Assembly (NCBI GenBank): GCA_046297935.1
Contig: JBKBHA010000004.1
Coordinates: forward strand, 186,001-250,000
Length of the DNA: 64,000 nucleotides
Direction: 5' to 3'
Source: CAYMZZ01 sp046297935
Lineage (GTDB): Bacteria > Bacteroidota > Bacteroidia > Chitinophagales > Chitinophagaceae
Program-made: the position numbers and the translations under genes
Notes under the pieces: generated by a model
The model's database searches: none
What the model was told of the DNA's origin: nothing
Seen by the model: only the letters and a program-made list of their open reading frames with translations
Part shown: piece after piece, positions 26,500 to 35,608 of the stretch
Position numbering within the stretch: the first letter of the stretch is position 1
Layout: every line of letters starts with the position of its first letter

Positions 26500-26874
26500 G
26501 TTGATAGTATTAGTAAAAGTAAGAATTTGTTAGCCCTCAGTTTACTCTTGTATGACAAAACTAGTCGCCAAAGGCCAGCTTTTCGCTGGATTATCTTGAA
26601 AATAGGGGTAAATGGTTATTGCAGACGCTAACATTCGTTTCTAAATTTGGCGTAGGATATAACGACAAGCACTTCCTTTGATTCATCACCAAGTCCTTTT
26701 GAAAGCATTTTCATGGACGCGGGACAAGCAAGTAAACGGGGCGAGAGCCCCGTTTTTGTTTGTGACAAATCAATATTTTCCGAAGGTTAGTCGATTGCTA
26801 CTGTTTTCGAATTAAATTCACATTTTAATTCGGGGACCCGGCCATCAGTCTTCCGGGTCAAGGCTCAATAATCA
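26500..26874. other. Intergenic region with two hairpins and no gene
   Basis: 375 bases between the Nudix start and the PAS kinase. It contains a strong terminator-like stem at 26736-26757 and a 7-bp-arm hairpin at 26835-26859 (GACCCGG, loop of 11, CCGGGTC) ending 15 bases before the GTG of the kinase. No protein gene is supported. Because the terminator follows no plus-strand gene, an untranslated small RNA between about 26500 and 26757 is possible. Confidence 0.45.
26736..26757 (+). terminator. Rho-independent terminator-like hairpin
   Basis: Stem ACGGGGC, loop GAGA, stem GCCCCGT followed by a run of T. Outside it, CAAGCAA (26726-26732) can pair with TTGTTTG with one G-U pair and a two-base bulge, giving a longer stem. 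No plus-strand gene ends directly before it, since the nearest upstream gene (Nudix) is on the other strand. Confidence 0.7.
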
Positions 26875-27912
26875 GTGGAACCATCCAACTATAACTTTTT
26901 TGAGTATTTCCGACGTACCCCTGACCTCGTGTGCATTGCGGGGCGCGACGGTTATCTGCGCCAGGTAAATCCTGCAGTAGTTCAGAAATTGGGATACAGC
27001 GAGGAGGAATTGTATTCGAGGCATATCCTCAGCTTTGTTTACGAAGCTGATCGGGAGCGGACTCGGGCGGTAAGGGTTCGATTGATGGAAGGCGAATCGC
27101 TGATGAATTTTCAGAATCGGTATGTGGCTAAGGATGGTCGGTTGATCTGGCTGGAATGGACTTCGGTATTTATTCCTTCAGATGATGTCGTCATTGCAAT
27201 AGCCAAGGATATCACTGCGCGTAAGGATATTGAACATCAGGTTCAGCAGGAGCACCGCCAGTATCAGGGCCTGGCCAGCCATTTGCTGCACAGTATGGAG
27301 TACGACCGAAAGTTTGTAGCAACCGAGCTACACGAGGAACTGGCCCAACTGGTGCTGGCATTAAAGATGAATGTAGACTGGGTTAGAAACGAGGGCAGCA
27401 GCAATGGAGCTTCCTCCCGGGAGCGACTCAACAAGGCTTCGTTGATAACTGATCAGCTGGTATCTACCATTCGCAGGATATCGTTTGCCATGAGTCCACA
27501 CATGATTGACGACCTGGGCTTAAATGCCACTTTGGAATGGCACTGCAGAGAGTTCACTGTTTTGCATGGCATTTCCTGCCACTATTTCACCAATTGTCAA
27601 ACCGACCAGCTAAGCAAGAGTACACAGATTGATCTTTTTCGGATCACTCAGGCAGCGCTCGACAATGTGCGCAAACATTCCAATGCCCGCTCGGCAACCG
27701 TACGCCTTGAGGAGACCGATGAAGATTATCTGCTTACCATTACAGATAATGGAAAGGGCTTTGATCCGGGAACTGTGTTGCGCGGTCTCGGTTTGCAAAT
27801 TTTGTATAACCGCGCGCTATCGCTGGGGGGAGAACTGGACATCCAGAGCAGTGCTGGTAAGGGAACGCAGGTGAAACTGGTACGCCGCAAAAAGTTGGTA
27901 CTACCTTTCTGA
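26875..27912 (+). CDS. PAS-domain sensor histidine kinase (orphan)
   Basis: 345 residues starting with GTG at 26875, the first start after an in-frame stop. A PAS domain (about 8-120) has LVCIAGRDGYLRQVNPAVVQKLGYSEEEL in pieces and a PAC-like WLEWTSVFIPSDD. The dimerisation helix has FVATELHEELAQ with His153 as likely phospho-acceptor (HisKA_3-like, with E in place of the usual D after His), then a HATPase_c domain with RITQAALDNVRKHSNA and DNGKGFD. There is no transmembrane segment, so it is cytoplasmic. No response regulator is adjacent. It overlaps uxuA by 12 bases tail-to-tail. Confidence 0.86.
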   Translation: MEPSNYNFFEYFRRTPDLVCIAGRDGYLRQVNPAVVQKLGYSEEELYSRHILSFVYEADRERTRAVRVRLMEGESLMNFQNRYVAKDGRLIWLEWTSVFIPSDDVVIAIAKDITARKDIEHQVQQEHRQYQGLASHLLHSMEYDRKFVATELHEELAQLVLALKMNVDWVRNEGSSNGASSRERLNKASLITDQLVSTIRRISFAMSPHMIDDLGLNATLEWHCREFTVLHGISCHYFTNCQTDQLSKSTQIDLFRITQAALDNVRKHSNARSATVRLEETDEDYLLTITDNGKGFDPGTVLRGLGLQILYNRALSLGGELDIQSSAGKGTQVKLVRRKKLVLPF

Positions 27913-29094
27913 TGCTGCCCGGTACACTGCCAGTTCAAGCCCTCGAAGTTCCGCCAGCCCGCGCATTCGTCCGATGCAGGAATAGCCGGGATTGGTTTTT
28001 TTGTTGATATCGTCGAGCATCTGGTGTCCATGGTCGGGGCGGAAAGGTATCGGTTGACTTTTTCTCTTTTGCACATTTACCAGTTCCTTCATTACGGCAT
28101 ACATGTCGGTATCACCATTCAGGTGATCGGCTTCAAAAAAATTTCCTTCCGAATCGCGTTTCGTGTTGCGCAGGTGTACGAAATGGATACGTTCTCCCAT
28201 TTCGCGGATCATAGCCGGCAGGTCGTTGGCCGGGTTGGCTCCCAGCGAACCGGTACAGAAGCAGAGTCCATTGCTCACATTAGGCGCAGCATCAAGTATG
28301 AACCTAAGGTCATCGGCTGTGCTTACGATCCGCGGGAGGCCAAAAATATCAAAAGGTGGATCATCCGGGTGAATGGCTAGTTGAACCCCAGCTTCATCGG
28401 CAACTGGGCATATCTGCTGCAGGAAATACTTCAGGTTGCTGCGGAGAACATCGTGGTCAATATTTTTGTAGAGATCCAACCGGGCCTGCATACGTTGTAT
28501 GGTCTGCTGTTCCTCGCCGGGTATGCCGAACATGATGGTGTGAGCCAGCTCATCCAGTCGCGAAGGGCTCATGCCTGCAAATCGGGCTTCAGCATTTGCA
28601 ACCACACCGGCAGGGTAGCTGGCCCTTGCGCCAGGTCGTTTGAGCAGGAAAATATCAAATACGGCGAGATCCGTCCAGTTGAAATATAGAGCCAGTGATC
28701 CGTCAGGCATCGCATAATTCAATTCCGTGCGAGTCCAGTCATTTACCGGCATAAAATTATAAGTGACAATTCGAATACCACAAGCTGCCAGATTGCGGAT
28801 GCTTTCCGCGTATTGCTGAATATATTTTTGATAGTTGCCGCTACGGGTTTTGATGTCCTCATGAATCGTAACACTTTCCACAACTGACCACTGAAGTCCG
28901 CCAGCCTCTATCTCATCTTTCCTTTTTTTTATTTCAGTAACCGGCCAGGGTTCGCCATGTGGTATATGATGCAGCGCGGTAACAATGCCTGTTGCACCCG
29001 TCTGGCGGATATCCGCCAAACTAACCGGATCACCCGGACCAAACCACCGCCATGTTTGCAACAGACGGCGCGCATTTGAATCAGCCCTCAGCAT
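27901..29094 (-). CDS. uxuA: D-mannonate dehydratase
   Basis: 397 residues. The family core is clear: LQTWRWFGPGDPVSLADIRQTGATGIVTALHHIPHGEPW in pieces, WSVVESVTIHEDIKTRSG, YNFMPVNDWTRTEL, LAIHPDDPP, and FVHLRNTKRD. It converts D-mannonate to 2-keto-3-deoxygluconate in glucuronate catabolism. It is the last gene of the minus-strand xylan arm and fits use of the glucuronic acid released by GH67. Compared with E. coli UxuA the N-terminus has a short extension (MLRADSNARRL). The 4-O-methyl group of typical xylan must be handled elsewhere. Confidence 0.93.
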   Translation of the reverse strand: MLRADSNARRLLQTWRWFGPGDPVSLADIRQTGATGIVTALHHIPHGEPWPVTEIKKRKDEIEAGGLQWSVVESVTIHEDIKTRSGNYQKYIQQYAESIRNLAACGIRIVTYNFMPVNDWTRTELNYAMPDGSLALYFNWTDLAVFDIFLLKRPGARASYPAGVVANAEARFAGMSPSRLDELAHTIMFGIPGEEQQTIQRMQARLDLYKNIDHDVLRSNLKYFLQQICPVADEAGVQLAIHPDDPPFDIFGLPRIVSTADDLRFILDAAPNVSNGLCFCTGSLGANPANDLPAMIREMGERIHFVHLRNTKRDSEGNFFEADHLNGDTDMYAVMKELVNVQKRKSQPIPFRPDHGHQMLDDINKKTNPGYSCIGRMRGLAELRGLELAVYRAASER

Positions 29095-29113
29095 TTCAAT
29101 TATTAATTACAGA

Positions 29114-29920
29114 TTATTGATTATTAGTTTTTGACTTTTGCTTTCTTTCACGAATCCGTTCTCCTGCATCTACCAAAGTTGTGATCAGTAGTTCCGATTC
29201 TCGGCTTTTGAGGTACTGCAGGAATTTTCGATGTGCGTCGATGCTCACATCCAAACCGTTGCCGCCACCAACACCATGAAAAAGTACTACGAGCAGTGCA
29301 CCTTGTTCGCTGGCTTTTTTCACCCAACTGATCATTTCATCGGCACTGTGATTATTCACTACAAAGCAATCTACGTTGTATAAATCAACAGAATCGGGTG
29401 ACTGTAATTGTGCCCGCACGCCCCTGGCGGCCACAAATTCCGGCTTCAGAGATTCGAAATACGCCGAGTCGTTGATCATCATATCGCCGCAGGTGTACGC
29501 GTAGGTACGCTTTGTTTTTCCATCCAGTGCCTGTAAAAAAATATTGGTCATCCGTATTTCATCAACCATTCGCTGCACCGAATATGAGCGAAGATCGTAG
29601 TCTTTCGGCACCCATTCACGTCCCGTGCCGCCTATGCAGGGATGGTAAATGGTATGATTTCCGAGTTCGTGGCCGTTAACAGCGAGCTGCCGCCATTCAT
29701 TCAGCCGGGTTTGGACGGAAGCAGAAGCAGCGGTGATATAAAAGCTGGCCTTTATTCCGAGGCTGTCCAGCACCGGAGCTGCATTGTCGAGGTGCTGGTC
29801 AATGGCGTCGTCGTATGTGATTACCACAGCGGCTTTCTTTCCAGACCAGGGATCTTTATGTTGGGCTAAAGCCGGCAACGCGGCCAATGCCAACAAAAAA
29901 TTAAATAGCAGTTTTCTCAT
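29114..29920 (-). CDS. Secreted polysaccharide deacetylase (NodB/CE4 fold)
   Basis: 268 residues with a signal peptide (MRKLLFNFLLALAALPALAQ). The NodB motifs are present: AVVITYDDAIDQH (metal-binding Asp pair, TYDDA for TFDDG) and NGHELGNHTIYH (His ligands). Family members deacetylate peptidoglycan, chitin or acetyl-xylan. In the xylan operon, removal of O-acetyl groups from xylan is the natural reading, but a different acetyl-polymer cannot be excluded. It lies 19 bases after uxuA and 15 before the acetylesterase gene. Confidence 0.85.
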   Translation of the reverse strand: MRKLLFNFLLALAALPALAQHKDPWSGKKAAVVITYDDAIDQHLDNAAPVLDSLGIKASFYITAASASVQTRLNEWRQLAVNGHELGNHTIYHPCIGGTGREWVPKDYDLRSYSVQRMVDEIRMTNIFLQALDGKTKRTYAYTCGDMMINDSAYFESLKPEFVAARGVRAQLQSPDSVDLYNVDCFVVNNHSADEMISWVKKASEQGALLVVLFHGVGGGNGLDVSIDAHRKFLQYLKSRESELLITTLVDAGERIRERKQKSKTNNQ

Positions 29921-29935
29921 GTAGCATAATAATTA

Positions 29936-31858
29936 TCAACGATCATTCCTGAAAGGCTCAGCCGGAAGACCATCAAGATTGTACAGGTTCAGCAACGGCG
30001 GATTGTCCGCCCAGGCGTATCGAACAAATTTCGGTGAAAGTATCTGATCCTGCCAAAGAATCACTTTGTTTCCTTCGATACGTGTTTGTGCCGGGCGGAA
30101 TTTTTTATCGATGCCGGCAATGGCAAATGAGCCCGGGGGCTGCCCATCGCTGCTAATCAGACCACCCTCACAATTGCTGAATTCAACAACCAATTCTCTG
30201 CCGTTCTCCTGCACTGATTGCATTACCGGGCCTCGATAGTTTATTTTTTCATGATAGACTACGCTCCTTGCAACTTTTGCCAGGCGAACACCCACGTCTT
30301 TTTTGTTATCGGGGTGAATATCGTTCCATTCACCAAGATCAATGGCAATGGCCATCCCGGTGTTTGGCAACTGAAGGGCAGTTGCCTGAGACTCCCGTAA
30401 AGCAGCCCAATTGCTTTGCGCCGGCCAGTATTGAAAATCCATGAATCCGGGCAGCTGCACAAGTATGAAAGGAAGTTCAGGGTTTTGCCAGTGTCGGCGC
30501 CAATCTCTGATCTGTGCTTTTTGAAGATCCGCATATATTTCCGGTTGAAACGTATCTGCCTCGCCCTGATACCAGCAAATGCCACGGATTGCATAATTGT
30601 TGAGTGCAGCGATCATCCCGTTAAACAATGCTGAAGGTTGATTTTGTATGGAAATGGGTACGGGCATCGCTCTGTTGGGATCAAAGACCGCTCCGCATTT
30701 GTATTGCCAGACACCTTTGAGGTCAATGCTGTCTTTACTGGAAAAAAGCAGGTAGGGCTTGTCAGAAACAAATCCTCCTTTTCCCTGATAATTGGTGACC
30801 CGAATGGTAAGCGTATTTTTGCCGGGCTTTAGTGTACCAGCAGGAATATGATAGCGGCGTTGGGGGTATTGATAACTGGTTTCGGCAATTTTTTGGCCAT
30901 TGATATAGAGTTCGTCGGCATCAACAATTCGTCCCAGGAAAATCCGGGATGCATTCTTCGCAATGGATGCAGGCACATCGATTTCTTTTCGGAACCATAT
31001 TATGCCGTCAAGACCGGCCAGGCCCTGATCTTCCCAGTATCCAGGCACCATTATGGGTCGCCAGCCAACTGGTTGATAACCGGGATCGAACCATTTTATT
31101 TCGTCTAACATTCCTTTATCGGCTGCTAAAGGCTGTGCTAATCGTTGATCGGTCACATTCCGATTGTATTGATAAATGCTGGCAGTGTCCTTGTTCTTTG
31201 TTAGCAGCAAATGAATTTCAGGAAATGACTGCAAACCTTCTTCGCTGATCCAGGATTGAATGGAACTTCCGCCAACACTGGCATTTATGATTCCAATGGG
31301 CACATTGTACCGTTGGTAAAGCGACTGCGCAAAGAAAAACGCAACAGCCGAAAAAGGCCGAACGGATTCACCCACGGCGGGCTGCCAGTTACCACCATTG
31401 ATATTTGAATCGGGCCCTGTAAGGGATGTTGCGTATGGCACCAGAAACTGGCGAATCTGTGGATAGTTGGCGCTGGCAATATCAGGCGCGTAGGTTACAT
31501 CATGGATATTCATCTGGTGAACCATATTGCTTTGGCCACTGCACAAAAACACGTCGCCAAATAAGACGTCTTTCAGCGTAATCTGATTACTCGCCCGAAT
31601 GCCAATTTCATAGGGCCCCCCGGCGGGGGTGGCAGGGAGAATGATCTGCCAGTTACCAGCATTACTGGCCCTGGTTCGGTATTGACGTTTTTGAAAGCTG
31701 ATTGTTATTTTTTCTCCGGGAGTTGCAAGGCCCCAGATCTTAACAGGCTGGTCGCGCTGCAAGATCATGCTATCTTTCAATATACCAGGTAAGCGAACCT
31801 GAGCGATGAGACTGCCAGCGATGATAAAACTGCATAGTACCAACAAAAGCCTTTTCAT
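29936..31858 (-). CDS. Sialate O-acetylesterase-family (SASA) esterase
   Basis: 640 residues with a signal peptide (MKRLLLVLCSFIIAGSLIAQ). The SGNH block I is FLCSGQSNM (Ser110), and GICWYQGEAD and NDIHPDNK supply the later block residues. Between them, roughly 270-380, is a jelly-roll, carbohydrate-binding-like insert with IFLGRIVDADELYINGQ and LTIRVTNYQGKGGF. Bacteroidota members in xylan loci act as acetyl-xylan esterases (CE6-like branch of SASA). It is secreted to the periplasm and precedes GH43 by 12 bases, so it shares the operon. Confidence 0.88.
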   Translation of the reverse strand: MKRLLLVLCSFIIAGSLIAQVRLPGILKDSMILQRDQPVKIWGLATPGEKITISFQKRQYRTRASNAGNWQIILPATPAGGPYEIGIRASNQITLKDVLFGDVFLCSGQSNMVHQMNIHDVTYAPDIASANYPQIRQFLVPYATSLTGPDSNINGGNWQPAVGESVRPFSAVAFFFAQSLYQRYNVPIGIINASVGGSSIQSWISEEGLQSFPEIHLLLTKNKDTASIYQYNRNVTDQRLAQPLAADKGMLDEIKWFDPGYQPVGWRPIMVPGYWEDQGLAGLDGIIWFRKEIDVPASIAKNASRIFLGRIVDADELYINGQKIAETSYQYPQRRYHIPAGTLKPGKNTLTIRVTNYQGKGGFVSDKPYLLFSSKDSIDLKGVWQYKCGAVFDPNRAMPVPISIQNQPSALFNGMIAALNNYAIRGICWYQGEADTFQPEIYADLQKAQIRDWRRHWQNPELPFILVQLPGFMDFQYWPAQSNWAALRESQATALQLPNTGMAIAIDLGEWNDIHPDNKKDVGVRLAKVARSVVYHEKINYRGPVMQSVQENGRELVVEFSNCEGGLISSDGQPPGSFAIAGIDKKFRPAQTRIEGNKVILWQDQILSPKFVRYAWADNPPLLNLYNLDGLPAEPFRNDR

Positions 31859-31870
31859 GTACTTGTCGTT

Positions 31871-32896
31871 TTAGCTAATTGGTCTGTAAGGCTCAATGAT
31901 TTTGATTCGGCCGTTTGAGTCATATTCCAGTTCAGTTACTTTGATGCAGCGCAAATGTGTGACGCCACGACTAAGGCTGCTATCATGATAAAAAAGATAC
32001 CAGCGGCCTTTGAATTCGCAGATGGAATGATGCGATGTCCAGCCAAGCACCGGACTAAGAATTCGTCCCTCGTATTTGAAAGGCCCATAAGGGTTGTTGC
32101 CCGTGGCATAGCAGAGAAAATGAGTATCCCCGGTAGACCAGGAAAAATAATAGAGGCCGTTGTACTTATGCATCCAGCTGGCTTCAAAGAAGCGACGTTC
32201 ATTGTCTCCGGCCAGCAGCGGCTGGCCATCTTCATCAGTGATTATAATTTCACGAACAGGTTCGGCAAACTCGAGCATATCATTTCGAAGTTTTGCTACC
32301 CGAGGTCCTAAGGCTGGTTCATGCGGCAGTGGTTCGCTGTGTTTGGGATCGTATTTGTGTTGGCGATAGCTCTGCAGCTGTCCACCCCAGATTCCTCCAA
32401 AATAAAGATAACTTTCCCCATCATCATCGGTAAACACGGCGGGATCGATTGAGTAGCTGCCCTGAATTGGCTCGGGCTGTGCTTTGAAAGGACCTTCCGG
32501 GCGATCCCCAACGGCCACACCGATTTGAAAGATGCCATCCGCTTTTTTGGCGGGAAAATAGAGATAATATTTTCCGTTCTTGTACGCTGCGTCGGGCGCC
32601 CACATCTGTCGGTTGGCCCAGGGAACATCTTTTACGTGTAGCGCAATGCCATGATCAGTTGCTGCGCCTTCAGGATGTTCCATCGAAATGACATGGTAAT
32701 CTTCCATGGCAAAATGACTCCCCAGGTCGTCGAATGGAATTCCGGCCTCTATATCGTGAGAAGGGTAAATATAAATTCGGTCTTCGAACACATGTGCTGA
32801 AGGGTCGGCAGTGTAAATATGTGTGAGCAAGGGTGCCGAAATGGCCCTGCGATTCAGATCATCTATATCAATATGGTCAATTGGATCTTCGGGCAT
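31871..32896 (-). CDS. GH43 beta-xylosidase/arabinofuranosidase (cytoplasmic)
   Basis: 341 residues forming a single five-blade GH43 catalytic domain. The three carboxylates are visible: Asp31 in YTADPSAH (base), Asp151 in YSIDPAVF (pKa modulator) and Glu238 in FFEASW (acid). No signal peptide is present (MPEDPIDHIDIDDL), which places it in the cytoplasm. It would release xylose, or arabinose, from short oligosaccharides after import. It follows the GPH transporter by 17 bases. Confidence 0.9.
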   Translation of the reverse strand: MPEDPIDHIDIDDLNRRAISAPLLTHIYTADPSAHVFEDRIYIYPSHDIEAGIPFDDLGSHFAMEDYHVISMEHPEGAATDHGIALHVKDVPWANRQMWAPDAAYKNGKYYLYFPAKKADGIFQIGVAVGDRPEGPFKAQPEPIQGSYSIDPAVFTDDDGESYLYFGGIWGGQLQSYRQHKYDPKHSEPLPHEPALGPRVAKLRNDMLEFAEPVREIIITDEDGQPLLAGDNERRFFEASWMHKYNGLYYFSWSTGDTHFLCYATGNNPYGPFKYEGRILSPVLGWTSHHSICEFKGRWYLFYHDSSLSRGVTHLRCIKVTELEYDSNGRIKIIEPYRPIS

Positions 32897-32913
32897 ATCA
32901 ACAGTTTTGAGTA

Positions 32914-34353
32914 TTACTTTCTTCGAATTAAAAGATCGCTTTCAATTTGTGTTTCCATTTTTCGGTTGATCTTATATCCGAATAACAGGGCTACGCCCAG
33001 GAAAAACGGAATAGATGGATATACACTAACCAACAATCGCGTGGCCAGTACCGCTGATTCGGGCTGCACACTGCTGTTATTGGCTACGTAGTGATACTGA
33101 CTCAGAATAGCACCTACCAGGCTGCCTCCGATAGTCAACCCCAGCTTAAGGCCCACCATCATGGCAGAAAAAATGATGGCAGTGGCCCGACGATTAAATT
33201 TCCATTCGCTGTAGTCGGCAACGTCGGCAATCATGGCCCAAAGCAGCGGAATAGTGATGCCGTAAAAAAATCCGTGTAAAATTTGCGAAAGGAAGATTAC
33301 CGGAACAGCGCGAGGAGGAAAAAAATAAAATGCCAGTACAAACAATGTTGAGATAAACAGGGCTGTTCCAAATACGTCTCTTTTGCCAAACCGGTCGGCC
33401 AGCCGTTTGGAAATGGTAATGCCAACGATCATAAATAAAATGCCGCCAGCATTGAAGAGCCCGAACCCAGCCGAGACGGGATTGTCGCCAAAAAAATTGA
33501 GACCGGCTTTGGACAAGGCCCCGGTGATGGGCTGTACAAAATCAGTCAGCGTGCCCTTGTCTATGAAATTTTCGAAATAGTATACATATGCTCCACCCTT
33601 GAGTGCAAGCGTAACGAAGACTAAAGTTGTAAGTAGTAGCATAATGACCCATGGCCGATTTCGTGACAGATCTTTCAGGTCCTGGCCAAAGGTGGATCTT
33701 TGTTCCGGTTTGGGTACAATTCGCTCCCGGCTGCTGAAGAAGGTGATCAGCAGCATGATGGTACCGATGATAGCCAGCCAGGTCATTACCACTTCAATGC
33801 CATCCGACTTTTTGCCTCCGCCGACACTTTCAATAATGGGCAACATAAATACCTGCACAAAAAATTGAGCGAACATAACGGCTACAAATCGATAGGCCGA
33901 CATACTGTTTCGTTCCTTCATGCTGCCGGTGATTACGCCGCTTAGCGCAGAATAGGGGAGATTGTTGGCTGCGTATAGCAGCAACAATAAAGTGTAAGTG
34001 GCAGCCGCATAAATGAGTTTTCCCTTGTACGAAAAATCGGGAGTAGAAAAAGCCAGTACTGCAACAACACCCAGCGGCACGGCTGTCCAAAGTATCCATG
34101 GCCGGAATTTGCCCCAACGAGTTTCGGTACGATCGGCAAGTGCACCCACCAGTGGATTAAATAAAAATGCGGCAATAATTCCAACCAGGAAAATGATCAG
34201 CGAGGCGTGCTCCGGCTGAAGTTTGTAAATGTCAGTATAGAAATAGCTGAGGTAAGTGATGAGTGTTTGAAATACGAGGTTGGCTGCCAGGTCGCCCAGA
34301 CTGTAGCCAACCTTTTCAAACACCGAAAGTTTTTGTGAAGCATCGTTAGTCAT
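32914..34353 (-). CDS. GPH-family (MelB/XynP-type) sugar:cation symporter
   Basis: 479 residues, about twelve transmembrane helices. It begins VGYSLGDLAANLVFQTLITYLSYFYTDIY and has LADRTETRWGKFRPWILW, the cation-site D-R-T-x-T-R-W-G-x-F-R-P signature of the glycoside-pentoside-hexuronide family, and LWAMIADVADYSEWKFNRR as the second. XynP-like members carry xylosides or xylobiose. Between GH10 and GH43 in the operon, it is the likely importer of xylo-oligosaccharides or aldouronic acids. Confidence 0.9.
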   Translation of the reverse strand: MTNDASQKLSVFEKVGYSLGDLAANLVFQTLITYLSYFYTDIYKLQPEHASLIIFLVGIIAAFLFNPLVGALADRTETRWGKFRPWILWTAVPLGVVAVLAFSTPDFSYKGKLIYAAATYTLLLLLYAANNLPYSALSGVITGSMKERNSMSAYRFVAVMFAQFFVQVFMLPIIESVGGGKKSDGIEVVMTWLAIIGTIMLLITFFSSRERIVPKPEQRSTFGQDLKDLSRNRPWVIMLLLTTLVFVTLALKGGAYVYYFENFIDKGTLTDFVQPITGALSKAGLNFFGDNPVSAGFGLFNAGGILFMIVGITISKRLADRFGKRDVFGTALFISTLFVLAFYFFPPRAVPVIFLSQILHGFFYGITIPLLWAMIADVADYSEWKFNRRATAIIFSAMMVGLKLGLTIGGSLVGAILSQYHYVANNSSVQPESAVLATRLLVSVYPSIPFFLGVALLFGYKINRKMETQIESDLLIRRK

Positions 34354-34377
34354 GAGTTGCCATTGGTGGTTTTTGGG

Positions 34378-35517
34378 TCAAAAAGCTTTTTTAACACGAG
34401 GTACCTTTATTTTGGTTTCGACAACGCGGAAAAAAGCCGGTTTGCCTTGCAGGTCCCGATCAAACAAAAGGGGGTGGTTAGTGCGGCCAGGAACGGGCCA
34501 GCCATTTAGCCAGCTTTGTCCATCATGTACACCCCAAAATGTAACTCTGGAAATTTTGTCTTTATGTTTTAGGAAAAGCTGAAAGAGCCTGGCATAGTCA
34601 GTGGCCAACTGTTGTTGTACGCTATCGGGCAAGCCATTGGTATAGGGGTTGATCGATGGATCTGCTTTTTGCCTGGCACTCACATCGGCACCCTGGAAAT
34701 TTCGTGGCAGCACTTCTATATCCAGTTCGGTGATCATCACTTTAAGTCCGAGTGCTGAATAGGCCAATATGCTGGCTTCAATTTCATCGAAAGGTACCTT
34801 GCCGAGGTGCCAGTGCCCCTGAATGCCCACTCCGTCGATCCGCAGCCCCGAGTCCTGAATCTTTTTGATGAGTGCTATGCAACCGGCGCGTTTAGCAGGC
34901 TGTTCGTTGTTGTAGTCATTGTAATAAAGTTCTGTACCCGGCGAAGCTTCGGCCGCTAAGCGAAAGGCCTCCGTCAAATAATCAGGGCCCATTTTCTGAA
35001 GGAAAATGGAGTTGCGTAGCGAGCCATCTTCGTTCAAGGCCTCGTTGACTACATCCCAGGAAAATATTTTCCCTTTGTACCGGCCGGCAACGGTTCGAAT
35101 ATGATCTTCAAAAAATTGCCGGAACGAATCGGAGCTTTGAATGTGTTGCGCAAAAGCTGGAAGCTGACTATGCCATATCAGCGTATGTCCGTTGATCCGG
35201 ATATTCTTTCGTTCGCCATAAGCGATCATTTCATCGGCCAGTCGAAAATCGTAACGGCCCCATTCCGGATGGATGATTTCGGCTTTCATGATGTTTTCGG
35301 GAGTGGCGGCATTGAACTGCGCGGCAATGAGCGATGTAGCGGCCTTATCTTTTTCTTCAATCTGCTCTGCGTTGAGGGCAGTTCCGATTTCGAAATCATC
35401 GGCAAAGGTCTTTTTCAAAGAAGGCATCGATCCATTTTGTGAAATTGGCTTATTGCCTGCACAGCCAAGCAGTGTTGTTGCTAAAACAATACTGGTCAGT
35501 TGAAAAATTGTTCTCAT
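34378..35517 (-). CDS. GH10 endo-1,4-beta-xylanase lipoprotein
   Basis: 379 residues with lipoprotein signal (MRTIFQLTSIVLATTLLGC). GH10 signatures: GHTLIWHSQLP, FSWDVVNEAL (acid/base Glu159), YYNDYNNE, GVGIQGHWHLG, VMITELDIEV (nucleophile Glu264) and VTFWGVHDGQSWLNGWPVPGR. It hydrolyses internal xylan bonds. It lacks a carbohydrate-binding module, unlike the GH10 at 45990-47627, and probably acts in the periplasm on oligosaccharides brought in by SusCD. Confidence 0.93.
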   Translation of the reverse strand: MRTIFQLTSIVLATTLLGCAGNKPISQNGSMPSLKKTFADDFEIGTALNAEQIEEKDKAATSLIAAQFNAATPENIMKAEIIHPEWGRYDFRLADEMIAYGERKNIRINGHTLIWHSQLPAFAQHIQSSDSFRQFFEDHIRTVAGRYKGKIFSWDVVNEALNEDGSLRNSIFLQKMGPDYLTEAFRLAAEASPGTELYYNDYNNEQPAKRAGCIALIKKIQDSGLRIDGVGIQGHWHLGKVPFDEIEASILAYSALGLKVMITELDIEVLPRNFQGADVSARQKADPSINPYTNGLPDSVQQQLATDYARLFQLFLKHKDKISRVTFWGVHDGQSWLNGWPVPGRTNHPLLFDRDLQGKPAFFRVVETKIKVPRVKKAF

Positions 35518-35608
35518 CCTTTACGTATGTTTAAGTTTTTGTAAAGTATTCTTCCTACAGCCCCCAGCACATTGTAATCAGGTTCCTTAAGAGCCGGTCG
35601 TACAGCTA

